Source: Triops longicaudatus
Lineage: Eukaryota > Arthropoda > Branchiopoda > Notostraca > Triopsidae
Direction: 5' to 3'
Assembly: GCA_022885665.1 (NCBI GenBank)
Contig: JAGQDJ010000135.1
Span: 1-64,000 of the forward strand
Length of the DNA: 64,000 bases
Made by a program: the position numbers and the translations under genes. Shown here piece by piece: positions 1 to 10,310 of the stretch (positions are counted from its first letter, which is position 1; each line of letters opens with the position of its first letter). The notes beneath the pieces are model-generated. The model did not search any database, had not been told where the DNA came from, and was given only the letters and a program-made list of their open reading frames with translations.

Positions 1-1049
1 CTTCAAGCTTCTATTGCTGTTGGTATGCGTTGTCATTGCTCTTTCGATAGCTTCTTCGATTTGGGTAGACTCAGATGGATTTCTTAGCACTTTCATGGAC
101 GAAAGCAACTTTTGTTCGGTAGCGAATCGTTTCTGCACCGTACGGAATAGTTATTTAAGTAAAAAGGTACTCAGTTACTATTTCACAAGGCTTGAGATAT
201 ACAAGCTTAGGCTTAATTTAGGTCACGGAAATATTGAAAACCTATCGAAGAGAAATTTTGTACACGCACGCGAAAACTTTTGAAGGTTTGCTATTCACAT
301 TTAGCACTTAATGGTCGACATTTTCAGAGAAGAGTGAGAAACCAAATTTGAAAAGATTCCGGAAGCTTAAGGGGGTCCGCCCTTCACTGCGCCCTTTTGG
401 TATGTACTAATCCTTAAGTTTTTTCTCAATGAAGTGATATAGAATCTTGCGTCAAGAGTTGGGAAAGAACAGTATTTCCTTTCACGAAGCGTTGATATAC
501 TGTAATGCGGAGACGCTTATCCTGATATTGACCTCGTTAGTGTCAGCGATTCAAGGAGCTAGGTTGGGTCTCTCGGTTTGCTCCTTCCAAGCTTCAGCCT
601 TTTAATGAATCCGAACATAGAAGGAAACCTGACAAGCACACCATTACCCCATTTTTTTTTCATCTACCTAGGAGGCAGCAAGTCTCACGCCATAGTTATA
701 AACTATTTCTCAATTAAAGTAAAGTCAACACAACACGATTTGGAGTAAAAGTCATCCTGTATTCGCGCGATCACAAAACCTGAAAGGTAAGTCAACATTC
801 AAGATAAATGTGGTGTGGCTTGGGTAACTTAGCTCCACAAACGCGCGCGAATTATAAGATACATTCTTATAATTTGCGCACATTCCGAGGAGTGGATGGG
901 ATGCCAACCCCAACCAAGCTAGACAGAAGAACTCACGAAACTTCAATCGTGATGGAACTACGTACTGAAGGTTCGCAGTCGTGTTGCAAGTTCTTGAGCC
1001 TAGCTGACTTACCCATGCAAATCCAGGACTTCTTCAACTAGGGAAGTAT
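1..1049. other. no convincing gene; possible exon fragment at the left edge
   Basis: A plus-strand frame open from base 2 encodes a hydrophobic stretch (FKLLLLLVCVVIALSIASSI) followed by a short Cys-containing segment, and a possible GT donor lies near base 167. It could be a signal-peptide or membrane exon of a gene that starts outside the window. There is no start codon context or downstream exon to support it. The rest, up to the RPL12 stop codon, shows no supported gene. Confidence 0.2.
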
Positions 1050-1934
1050 TTATTCTTCAGGCACTTCCATCTCTCCATCGTTGATCATGCTAGTAACATC
1101 ACGGGGACTCTTGCCGTCAATGGTGCAGCCAACAGACTGGAAAACAGTAATATTAAATGGTGAACCTCTTGTCAGAGAGTTGTCCTTATACCATAGCTGT
1201 TCCCAAAATTTCCTTCACGGTACCGACCAACTTCCTGGCCATCGATCGATCACGCATAATCCTGGCAATGCTGATCACCTCCTCGAAGGTAATGTTGCCA
1301 TTGTGCTTGACTATAATTGACAATATTAGTTTTGACTGAAAGGCGAGTTCGATAAGAAACTTACTGTTCTTTTGCTTCTTGCGGTCACGAGGGGGTTCCT
1401 TCAAAGCCTTGATGATGAGGGACGAAGCAGAAGGTACGACAGAGATGGCAGCTTGACGATTCTGGATGGTCAACTTGACGGTGATTTTCAAACCTTTCCA
1501 GTCTTGGGTGGCTTTGGCAATATCTTCACCGACTTTTTTGGGTGACTAATTTGTAATACAGTATTCGTAAGATAGTTGTAGTTGATTATGTTATTTATTA
1601 CCAAACCAAGAGGACCAATCTTGGGGGCAAGAGAGGAAGTGGCACCAATTTCACCACCAACAGCTCGCAAGCAGACTGAAAATTTGAAGAAACAAATTAA
1701 TTGTCACGCTACAAAGAGTTCTTATAGTTGACATTCCTATGAAATCTAGTGCCACATTATCACTTAAATCGACTGATACAAGTTCCAAGACCAAATTTGG
1801 AAACAAAACAAACTTGAACATGTGCGACTAGCCCGGATTAAATCTTTTGAATTGTCTTAAGATTAGCACTCAACCGAAATATAAGGGTTTTACTTACTGA
1901 CTTTAACTTCAGTGGGATCAAACTTAGGAGGCAT
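1050..1934 (-). CDS. RPL12: 60S ribosomal protein L12 (uL11), five coding exons
   Basis: Large-subunit protein of the ribosomal stalk base, which binds 28S rRNA in the GTPase-associated centre. Spliced exons on the minus strand are 1934-1898, 1675-1602, 1545-1365, 1310-1192 and 1136-1050. Together they are 498 nt and encode 165 aa, the usual length of animal L12. All junctions have GT/AG borders. The protein starts MPPKFDPTEVKV. It carries the family hallmarks GEIGATSSLAPKIGPLGL, KITVKLTIQNRQA, KALKEPPRDRKKQKN and the C-terminal SVGCTIDGKSPRDV block. It ends in an acidic EVPEE. The start codon follows a 5' UTR splice acceptor (CCAG at 1947-1944). Introns 2-4 are about 55 nt; intron 1 (1676-1897) is 222 nt and may host a small RNA. 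The family assignment is essentially certain from the sequence. Confidence 0.97.
1779..1816 (-). ncRNA. foldback in RPL12 intron 1, possible H/ACA snoRNA arm
   Basis: On the minus strand, CAAGTT and AACTTG pair at the base and TTCCAA/TTGGAA-type pairing continues inside, with an internal loop. This resembles one arm of an H/ACA guide RNA. An ACA triplet lies further down the intron in TGTAGCGTGACAATT. Human RPL12 hosts an H/ACA snoRNA (SNORA65), so the position is suggestive. I could not define the second hairpin or a firm H box. Confidence 0.15.
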
Positions 1935-2204
1935 GTTGAAGTTCTGGAAAGTTTATTCGCGGATTAATGCGGATAACAAATGCCCACCAAACTTGGATGG
2001 CAAGTTGCACAGAAGAGAAGGAGTGTACGTAAGAATAGGCTACCAAGCCTGGTTCTGTGGAGGCGCTTTAGGGACGTTTGGTTTTCACAATTTATGCATG
2101 GCACTCATGCTTCAATTTTGGCGCCCATTGCGAATAAGCAATACACATACCTTCAAACGCAGAAATCTGACGTTCTTTTGGTAGCTGTGACTCACAGAAA
2201 AAAG
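1935..2204 (-). promoter_or_regulatory. RPL12: RPL12 5' leader exon with TOP-like start, and 5' UTR intron
   Basis: Read on the minus strand, a pyrimidine run CTTTTTTCTG begins near 2204. A leader of about 54 nt follows and ends at GTTTGAAG, then a good donor GTATGTG (2150). The matching acceptor is at 1947-1944, giving a 5' UTR intron of about 207 nt. A C-initiated oligopyrimidine start is the 5' TOP signature of ribosomal-protein mRNAs. The exact start site is inferred. Confidence 0.55.
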
Positions 2205-5200
2205 CTTGCAGCTTAATTTCTTATCCTCTGTACACGAAACATGCAACTTACGCCGCATTTTTATTAGAAATGACGTTCAATACACGAGCAAGTTACTTTG
2301 TTCAACGGTGCATTTCATGAAACCGAAAACGATTGCTCTCAGTGCCAACAAGAGACTAGCTTACATAAACTCCTGGTTCATCGCGAACATTGTGTTAAGC
2401 TATTCCCGAACCTCACGTTATGCAACGCAAGACAAGGTGCATTATTCAGGATATTATTTTTGGTTTATATTGTACACAAAAACAGTTTTAACATAATTTT
2501 TTGGTTCTTAATCGTAAACGTGACAAAGAAAACACTAAGATCCGTTTCTTACAAGGAGAGCCTCAAAATCAGTTTTCATTTATTCTTTCGTTTACGCTGT
2601 AATCTTTTTTAATCGAAACTTTCGTTATGTGATCTTCGTTTGATTTATTAAACGCTTGATATTTTTTTTTATTTTCAGAAGGTTTGTTGTTCATTAGTTA
2701 TGATTTTTGGGCGTTTTGTCCGACGTGTCAACTGTCCCATCCCTCCTACTCACACAAATCCACCTGCAGCAGTCCTATGTGTTTCTCCTGTCCATTACTA
2801 TGGAGGCTTACACCACAGGATAAGAGTTTCTATAACCTATACTGTGGCTTACCTAACAACCTCCTTTGGCCCAACCACTGTCTCGGGTTCAACATAGCGT
2901 CTACAGCTTGAAATTAGTTTGAAGCTCAACAGGTTGCGCGAAGTTCATTCAAATGTCCTATTTTTAGTTAGGTTATGGTTTTTCTTTCCTTGCTGCTTTT
3001 TTTATTATTAAACCTAGGCAGCAGTCGTTTGACTGGCAGTAGTTTCGATGCGATGTTTGCAGCTGAAAGTCGTGTTCGATTTCCAGTGAAACTGATCAGT
3101 CACTTTGGTCTATGCGTTTAACTGATCTCGATTTCATTTATTGGTTTGGTTAATTTAACTAAAAAACTTCGCCTCTATCAATTTCACAATTAAATTATTG
3201 TAAACATGATATGTTCTAACAAATGAACCGATTTGTAATTATTGCGGAAGTTAAACTATACACGCAATATAACTCGAATACGGGAGACATGTGGCATAGG
3301 CATGTAGGGACGAAGTGGAAGGAAGATTTTTTTTATTATTATTATTTTTTTTTTTTTTGAGGGTGGGGGGCACTTCGTTTCTGCGCTTTACAGTCAACCA
3401 GTTTACTAGACTATCAAAAAGTTAAGATGCTACTTTGTGTAGGGTTTAAATAATTTTAGTGAACAAGAAAGTAAAAAAATGGATCTGGACTGAACGTTTC
3501 TTATAAAAATTCTTAAGATATTATTTTTCTATTTGTAATACAAAGTTTACGCAAAAATAAATTAAGGCTTTTTGTTATATGGACGTTTGTATATCACAGT
3601 TTTGTTAGGTTGTAGATAAAACCAAGCCACTAGACATTCGAAACTACCAAATAGTACTCGATTTGTGAGATTCTGTGACAATAATTAAATGCAAATTCAC
3701 ACTGTACAAACATTGTTAATCAGTTCTGGAAATGAACACGTACATTTGGTATTCACCCACGAGTACCACTACAAAATAACAATTTCCAGGGGAAGGGTTA
3801 AAAATCCCTTTCTCCCTGGCTACGGATGATGCATTCAGACTATTGAACACCGAGAGTGTTACTAGAAAGTAATAGGTTCTACAGTTCGATATTTCCAGTT
3901 GACTTTTGTAAAACGTCAGTTTCCTTTCGTTTCGCAGTAATTAACAAATTAATGCGTCGTAAAATGTACACACACGTGTTTTACGGTATTTCTGTCGTCA
4001 ACACTAGATTCAATATTCAACGAAGTTGATCTAACGTGTACCGTTCTGCGATTTTAGGCAATTATTTTTGTCTCTACGTTTAGTACGTTATGATTGTTTT
4101 GAGCAATTATATATGTAGATTACTGTGTTACTCCCGTCTGAAGCAAATGTTGGAACATATTAGGACCTTCTTTTGTTTGCTGTTAGATCAATGACCGCCC
4201 GTGACCTCAACGAGACAGTTCCAGGCTTTCTACTCACAACCGGTTGTCTGCTCATTGTCAAGTACGCCAGCACGTAATACGAGGTTAAGTGGACTTTTTT
4301 TGTATTATAGCTAACGGGTTTATGTGAGCTACTGTACATGTGTCTTTCAGATATCACGCGTAAGAGTTACAATTTAGATACAATACTGCCAAAAAAAGCT
4401 TTTCTTTCTCTAAAATGGCGTGCGAACCTTTAGGATGAACGGCTTGTGTGCTACTATGTTCATATCTACTTCTACAAGATCTGAATATCAACACGTTCCT
4501 TGACGTACATACCTTTCTGTACGTTGCGACAAACTGTGCTTTTTTATACCATAAAAGTGATTACAATACAAGTCTTTGTACACGATTCTGAAATCCGCAA
4601 AAAACCACGAGGCGGATGTCATATGGACATTTTCACTGTAGGCGGAACGCTAATGTTTCATTTTTTCTAATTAGTTGAATGACGAAAGCCATTCCATGAA
4701 GTATGCATGCATATCCAGCATATGCACCACAACAATGAACCTACACGTATGAGTCTTACCCGTCTACCGTGTTCAAATAAGACTTTTAGCAGCCTTTTTA
4801 AGTTAATCGGAGGTCTTCCTTACATCGCTGAGGAGCGAAGGGACGGCCAGGTTTAACGACCTTCGCTCGTCGAACCGTAAACTACCCATACCAAGGGTTC
4901 AACATCCTACCATCATTTGTATGCTGATGGCTATCTTGTAAACTAGCCTGTGTTACATCTTCGCAATTTCGCTAGCGAAGAACATGAGATGTTTAGGTTT
5001 TCGCACTACAAAAGGGAGAAACAACTTCGACCGACTCTGAGCTCATTCGCGAAGTTTCGCATTTGAATGAAATAAATACGAGTACAATCATAAACTTTTC
5101 TTTTGAGGGCAGACAATTTTAGACTAGGCATTTGGAGGTCAAACAGTAGTCTTAGGCAAACACCTCAGGACAACTGAGAAGTGAAAGACCTTAAAACAGA

Positions 5201-5690
5201 AACGAGAGAAAAAAAGGTGCACCTCCAGCTCGGTTCGTACAGCGAAGTTGAGAATTTATGGAGGCAAACCCAAGTTCATGGTTACGTCCATTGGACTACC
5301 AAACCGGTATAGACGAAGCGTATGCGATGCAACCAAAGAAAACTCGAAGCGCCTTGGGGTTTTGACATCCATAGCCCGAGTTTAGCTACCTCATCTTTTG
5401 ATATTGTTTTTTATTTTCTTACATACACCTTGTATATTCTTTTTCGTGAATAAAACTTGTTTAGCTGGAAGAAAGTATTTCCCTTCGTGCTCTATTACTG
5501 GGTTAGTAGGATGTTTAGTGCAAGTTCTCATGTTCTTTTGTTTTTCATACACATGCCATGCGGGACTGCTTATTTCAAATAACCAAAGAAAATGTAAAAA
5601 ATGCACTAGTCTTACTTCATACATTTGACACGAAATAAAACAATGTAATCGATCAAACTGGCGGATGAGCGTGAGGCCCGCCAGGTAAAA
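2205..5690. other. 3.5 kb without a confident gene
   Basis: AT-rich DNA holding a pyrimidine/T-rich tract with a G run (about 3329-3370), scattered short frames, and one exon-like segment listed separately at 2679-2897. I see no homology to a known protein, no tRNA and no rRNA. Confidence 0.5.
2679..2897 (+). other. exon-like open segment, unidentified or decayed
   Basis: A T-rich tract ending in TTTTCAG is followed by 72 open codons and a TAG. The encoded text is rich in Thr, Pro, Val and Tyr (for example SPVHYYGGLHHRIRVSITYT), like arthropod extracellular low-complexity proteins. The opposite strand also offers a donor-like TTAG|GTAAGCC at about 2850, so the coding strand is uncertain. No partner exon was found. 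It may be a decayed copy of a Tyr/Thr-rich secreted protein gene. Confidence 0.15.
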
Positions 5691-5942
5691 ATGTCCCAGA
5701 TCCGAAAATTACCTTCTTACTTTTCGGTCAAGGAACTTGGTAACCAATATCAGCCCTATTACGTCAATTTGAAGGCTCCAGTTCAAGGTAGATTGGTAGG
5801 ATTAAAGAGGCCCATGATGTTTGAACTTGGGAACAGCAACCATTTTGTAATCATAGACAAACGAAAGTTCACCAATAAGATCCCTCCTTGTAGACTTGCT
5901 GACTAATCTGCTTCAGCGCGCTATTACAGCATTGCCTTGGTC

Positions 5943-5963
5943 ATTCACAGCCACTCTGTGAAT
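5943..5963. promoter_or_regulatory. perfect 8-bp inverted repeat upstream of the secreted-protein gene
   Basis: ATTCACAG, five bases, then CTGTGAAT. It sits about 10 bp upstream of the TATA-like TTTAAATAC (5974-5982) of the gene starting at 6062. The spacing and symmetry are what a dimeric transcription factor site would show; the factor is unknown. Confidence 0.35.
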
Positions 5964-5973
5964 ACGCCAGGCC

Positions 5974-5982
5974 TTTAAATAC
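5974..5982 (+). promoter_or_regulatory. TATA-like box of the 6062 gene
   Basis: TTTAAATAC lies 80-88 bases upstream of the ATG at 6062, a plausible core promoter position for a gene with a short 5' UTR. It is weaker than the TATAAAAG boxes of the other secreted-protein genes in the window. Confidence 0.4.
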
Positions 5983-6061
5983 CAGTGCTCATCCAGCAGA
6001 ATATACAGTTCACTTCTTGGAACTCCAGTGAGCAGCTAAGAAATTTGGAATTTAAACCAAA

Positions 6062-7001
6062 ATGAACAAATTCATCGTATTTGCTGCTATTGTGGCTTGC
6101 GCCTATGGAGTACCCGTTCAAGAAGTTGAAGGTAAGTTTGCAAAATACGGTGCTAGTTTTCTTAACTCTTTTCGTGAAGCTAAGAACGCAAAAGCAGCGT
6201 GTGTTAAATTATCTTTTCAAGATGTTGCTAATTTGTTATGTTACAGGTGAACGTGAAGGCAGAGATGTTTTCGTAGTGCAACAATTCCCAGCTGCCCCCA
6301 TCGTTCCTCAGGCTGCTCCTGCCGAACAAGATCCCCTCTTTGTTACCAAGCCAAATGGAGTCGCAGTTTCATTAGTTCCCAGCTTCAACTTGAGCTCGTT
6401 GTTCCCTAGCACCAGCTCCAACGGTGGCTACTTCATCGCACGCGACCAACCTGCATACCCGTATCCTTATTTTCCTCAGGCTGCTCCTGCCGAACAAGAT
6501 CCCCTCTTTGTCACCAAGCCAAATGGAGTCGCAGTTACCTTAGTTCCCAGCTTCAACTTGAGCTCGTTGTTCCCTAGCACCAGCTCCAACGGTGGCTACT
6601 ATATCGCACGCGACCAAGCTGCATACCCATATCCTTATTACCCCCAGGCAATGCACCCTTACCCTCTCTTCCGTCATGCCCCCATTGCTCAGCCTCTCCT
6701 CCTCGTCCCTGTAGAACAGCCCCAAGCTGCCCCTGTTCCCGCTGAAACCAATGCTGACGCTGCTGCTGCTCCTGCCGAACAAATCCAAGGAAGACTGTTC
6801 AGCTTGCAAGTTCCGTCTGATCTTAGCTCTGTGAGCGTTACCAAGCCCACCTTGCTTAGCTTGGCCAACTCTGGTTCTTCTGGAATCGTTGCCGGTATCA
6901 CTGGTCTCTCTGGCATTAGCACCTCAGCAACTTTGGCTGCCTTGTCTGGTTCCAAGAATGTAGCCATTGATAGCAACGGCAACCTCTACATCTCTGGTTA
7001 A
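6062..7001 (+). CDS. secreted Pro/Ala/Tyr-rich repeat protein, two exons
   Basis: Exon 1 is 6062-6131, donor GTAAGT. Exon 2 is 6247-7001. Together they encode 274 aa. The N-terminus MNKFIVFAAIVACAYGVPVQ is a clear signal peptide and the mature protein has no membrane segment. Residues of about 40-150 form two nearly identical 56-aa units (QAAPAEQDPLFVTKPNGV ... YPYPYFP). A Pro/Gln/Ala-rich linker follows, then a Ser/Gly/Leu-rich tail with NLYISG at the end. The C-terminal PYPY motifs resemble those of the genes at 11483 and 13428, which suggests a local family of extracellular structural or coating proteins. I do not recognise a named family, and the function is unknown. The intron contains an in-frame stop, so it must be removed. 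A polyadenylation signal lies at 7116. Confidence 0.85.
6309..6644 (+). repeat. tandem duplication, 2 x 168 bp, inside the coding exon
   Basis: Unit 1 starts at the CAG at 6309 and unit 2 at the CAG at 6477. A third CAG at 6645 begins only a short residual match. The period is exactly 168 bp (56 codons). The copies differ at only a handful of bases, mostly near the 3' end, indicating a recent in-frame duplication. Confidence 0.9.
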
Positions 7002-7115
7002 AAAAAATCTACCGTTAATTTATTGTACCAATCTGTAACAACCACTGTTACTTTCTCACACCCCACTTCATTTTTCTGTTGTTGTTTCCCCGACCAGTTG
7101 TTTTGATCGTGGGTA

Positions 7116-7121
7116 AATAAA
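7116..7121 (+). terminator. polyadenylation signal AATAAA
   Basis: Canonical hexamer 115 bases after the stop codon of the gene ending at 7001, on the same strand. Confidence 0.6.
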
Positions 7122-8255
7122 ATGTTCAAACTTATATTACCGTGTTATCTTTAGGATCGTTTTCACTTTTTTAAAAAAGCAACAGAAAACAGATCCCCAC
7201 AAAAAAAATCTAAGGAAATTTCTAGAAGCTGCGTGAAGTTTATGTCACAAATAACTTCAATTTTTATTAACGACTTCAAAGAATATGGCAAGATCATAAA
7301 GAAACTTGCCATAAGATCGTGCACGTATGCGAGCAAATTGAAATCGCTGTTTCCGCGAATCTTATAACCTAACTCATCTTACCTAAGTATCCTGGACTTA
7401 GTTCGGTAATCTAATACGCCGGTTAAGCCTATGAGCCCACTTTAAGATGGTGTTGCAACAATAATTCACTTTACATTTGATTAGAAGTATAAAACCTCTT
7501 TTCTTCAATTATACGTGTTCACTAACAGGGTTGAGGAATAGAATCAAATATCAATTTTCGTTTTTTTTTTATTTTTACATCAGCCGTATCTTTGTGGAAA
7601 AGGAGCCAAAAGGTTTTAAAACAACCACCCAAAAAAATAATATAATAATAAGCCATAATAAGCTCTTTAGTTCCATGAGCCTGGAGGCTTTTCTGGCGAG
7701 CCGTGGGTAGAAAAGAGGTAAGCCAGCTTAAAGCAATAAAAGTCCCTTCAAAAATAGAGAAGGGGAAAAAACAACCATCTGCCTAACGTTTTTATCTTTG
7801 CATATAATCTTCCCTTTCTTAAGGAAAAGTAGGAATACCATTTTCCCCATACCTTTCTTGAACTGAACAAAGAATTCTATACAGACACTTTTCCTTTTTT
7901 GGCTGTTTTCTTCTCATAAAAGGGTTTGGCAATTACGTTTTTATTCTAATGATAGACTTTGTACCAATATCCAAAGCAAAGGAATATTCATGTCTGTTCG
8001 TTATTTCTCGGAAGTTACAAAACTAAAATACAATAGTCTCCAGTAAACTGAACAGCGCTTATTGAATGTTCAGTATAATTGAATGAAAAAGTAAAGGAGC
8101 CGTTCTGAGCCAATCTAATTGAATTCATTTAACTGTATTTTGGATAACTCCGTACACTTGAATACTGTCCATTCGGTCCCAAGCCTAATCCAATAAGCGG
8201 GATGCACTGAAAACCTAAATCGACTGATATTTTCTATTCACTTGTTAGATACTTC

Positions 8256-8297
<42 letters not shown>

Positions 8298-9109
8298 TAA
8301 AAAATCTTTTGCGTTTTTAAGGCTTATGATACCTACACATCCAGGCACTGTTTACATAATCATTAAAAGTTGACCGTGACAGAAAATTGACGAGCCAGTG
8401 TTGACAGAGCCCTATATGAACTGAGCCTCGTTTTGAAGGTAATTTAATTTTGGTTTGAATAATATCACACGGGTTCTTTTTTCTCATTTGACAGTGACAG
8501 TCTTTGATATGCCTAAGATTTAAGATGATCAAACGCATTTGTACGACTTATTTTTTTTTAAATGTTTAGAACGGCAGGTACTGTACTCATAACGTCAAAC
8601 AACACTACGATTTTCCTACCGCTTTCCGGACACCTGTCGTTTAAGAAAATGGTCAATTCTGTACCGTTGATTAGAACGTCTACGCACACAATATGAGTTT
8701 CTCTCGTGAATCGTGCAATCATTCAACCATTCAGTGGTAATTACTCATCATCACACATCAAAATAACGGACCGAATGCGTAGTGTTTTAAGAAGAAATAA
8801 AAATAAAAACACTCACTTAATACGCAAATGGTTATTTTGTTTAAATAATATCCATTAGGACTGTGAATACTTCGCACCGCTCTGCTACGTGTGCAATCAG
8901 GTTGTTGGCGTCAAGGCGTGAAAATAATTTTTTCGTGACTGCAAGTCGTTTCATTCAGCCGTGCTTCCTGCTCATACGTAGCACAATTTTAGCGTTCATG
9001 AGCAACTGAGACACTATAAGGGTCAACACAAAAGAAAAAGAAAAAATGTTAACATCACGAATTAGATGACTGGAATTTACGGGAATATTTGCTAGGGGTT
9101 TTGTCAAGT
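7122..9109. other. 2.0 kb intergenic, no gene seen
   Basis: AT-rich, with homopolymer runs and a 36-base A tract. Its open frames are short and lack splice or codon support. The right end merges into the promoter of the next gene. Confidence 0.5.
8260..8295 (+). repeat. 36-base poly(A) tract
   Basis: An uninterrupted A run. It could be the tail of a retroposed sequence or a simple-sequence expansion. No clear target-site duplication was seen around it. Confidence 0.8.
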
Positions 9110-9169
9110 TTTTCCTTGTATTGGACTCTTGCTCGCCCGCCCAAAAAACTCGCAAAGGGGTTATAAAAG
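9110..9169 (+). promoter_or_regulatory. shared 25-bp element plus TATAAAAG box (copy 1)
   Basis: Bases 9110-9134 read TTTTCCTTGTATTGGAC then TCTTGCTC. TATAAAAG is at 9162-9169. The same 25-mer occurs upstream of both paralogues of the downstream gene (26586 and 28802) with at most one mismatch, 20-27 bp before an identical TATA box. It is very likely a family-specific promoter element. Confidence 0.7.
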
Positions 9170-9301
9170 CTGGACTTTTCCTTGTTCGTCATCACTCGCT
9201 TATTTTCACTCGGAGGAACTTGAAAAAGTCTGCTTTAAACCACAGACCAGTAAAGTAGCTCTAAACGTCTAATCCAAGTCTAGCAAGTTTCCCATTCCGA
9301 C

Positions 9302-10207
9302 ATGTATTCAGTGCTTAATAAAGCAGGGTTCGTGTGTGTGATACTCGGCCTAGTGGCTTTGGCTACGGATGCCCGATCCGTTGGCATCGACTCTGAAGAA
9401 GCCGACCAAATCCGCGTTAGTCGCGGATTAAACGCCAACTTTTCCTTAGTCGACTCTCTTCCCAAGATTGACACCGAGAAGACATCCAAGTTTAACACTA
9501 ATGCCCTCCAAGGCCTATTCAATGCTATCTACTCACCACAAACTACCGTAGCTTCAGACAAGACGTTCGCTGCGTACTCGCAAATCACATCGCGAAGCGG
9601 CGACATCGCCGCAGATGAAACCAGTCGCCAGGGCCGCGCCGGTATTTACTACTCCCCAGACGACTACCATTTCTTCCCGATTTCCCAACAACCCAAATCA
9701 TTCTACCCTCAATATTCTCCTTACTTTCCTCAGCAATACTACCCCCAGTCACGTGCTGCCATTTACTCTGCACTTGTAGAGGATTCGGATCAAGATTCAG
9801 AAAACAGTGAAGTCCAGCTTGAATCCCGTCGTGAGCCCATTGCCGAAGACGCTGAAGGCCGTTTCTTTGTTCTGCCAGTAAGCAACGGAGTATCCGGTGG
9901 AGTTAGCGCTGGTATTTCTGCTGGCGTCGTCAACACTCCCGTTACAAGCGTGGGTACGACTTTTGGAACACAGGACGCTTTTACGGCCGGAATTCGCAAG
10001 TTGTTCGCCATCGGAAAGCCATCTGTTGTTACAGTTAATACCCCCAACACTGTTGTACAAGCCACTCCTCTTGTCACCAAATACTTGCCATTTGGACTCT
10101 TTCCTTCCGCTAACATCGTGAATACCAACAACAATAACAATGTTGGAATTGCTCCTAGCACTGGCTCAAATGGTGTCTTGTTTTTCAAAGGTATTACTAA
10201 GCAGTGA
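9302..10207 (+). CDS. secreted YYSPDD-family protein, paralogue 1
   Basis: A 301-aa open frame with an N-terminal signal peptide (LNKAGFVCVILGLVALATDA) followed by RSVG. Family hallmarks shared with the genes at 26770 and 28939 are a Leu-Pro-Lys-Ile-Asp block (about 55), GxYYSPDD after Arg-Ala (about 115), an AEGRFF motif (about 190) and a Gly/Val/Asn-rich tail ending in GVLFFKGI. There are no cysteine-rich or catalytic motifs, so a structural extracellular role is only a guess. Two starts are possible. One is the ATG at 9302. The other is a spliced start in which GTAAAG at 9250 and the TTCAG ending at 9311 remove 62 nt and join A9249 to TG9312, giving ACCATG in the same frame (298 aa). A polyadenylation signal is at 10305. 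Confidence 0.8.
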   Translation: MYSVLNKAGFVCVILGLVALATDARSVGIDSEEADQIRVSRGLNANFSLVDSLPKIDTEKTSKFNTNALQGLFNAIYSPQTTVASDKTFAAYSQITSRSGDIAADETSRQGRAGIYYSPDDYHFFPISQQPKSFYPQYSPYFPQQYYPQSRAAIYSALVEDSDQDSENSEVQLESRREPIAEDAEGRFFVLPVSNGVSGGVSAGISAGVVNTPVTSVGTTFGTQDAFTAGIRKLFAIGKPSVVTVNTPNTVVQATPLVTKYLPFGLFPSANIVNTNNNNNVGIAPSTGSNGVLFFKGITKQ

Positions 10208-10304
10208 ATCTCAACCTTTTAACTGCCTCACATTTGCAATGTCATGTAGGCTATTGTTACGTTGTTAAACGTCGTTACTTAAGTTCCGTTTTAATACAGT
10301 TGGA

Positions 10305-10310
10305 AATAAA
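10305..10310 (+). terminator. polyadenylation signal AATAAA
   Basis: Canonical hexamer about 100 bases after the stop codon at 10207. Confidence 0.6.

Noticed and set aside
5691..5906. 71-codon plus-strand frame upstream of the 6062 gene
   Set aside because: No signal peptide, motif or splice support, and it lies in the promoter region of the next gene.
8260..8295. Poly(A) tract as the tail of a retroposed gene copy
   Set aside because: No recognisable exon-derived sequence upstream and no clear target-site duplication; treated as simple sequence.
9790..10188. 132-codon minus-strand frame
   Set aside because: It is antisense to the well-supported secreted-protein gene, and its length follows from that gene's codon composition.
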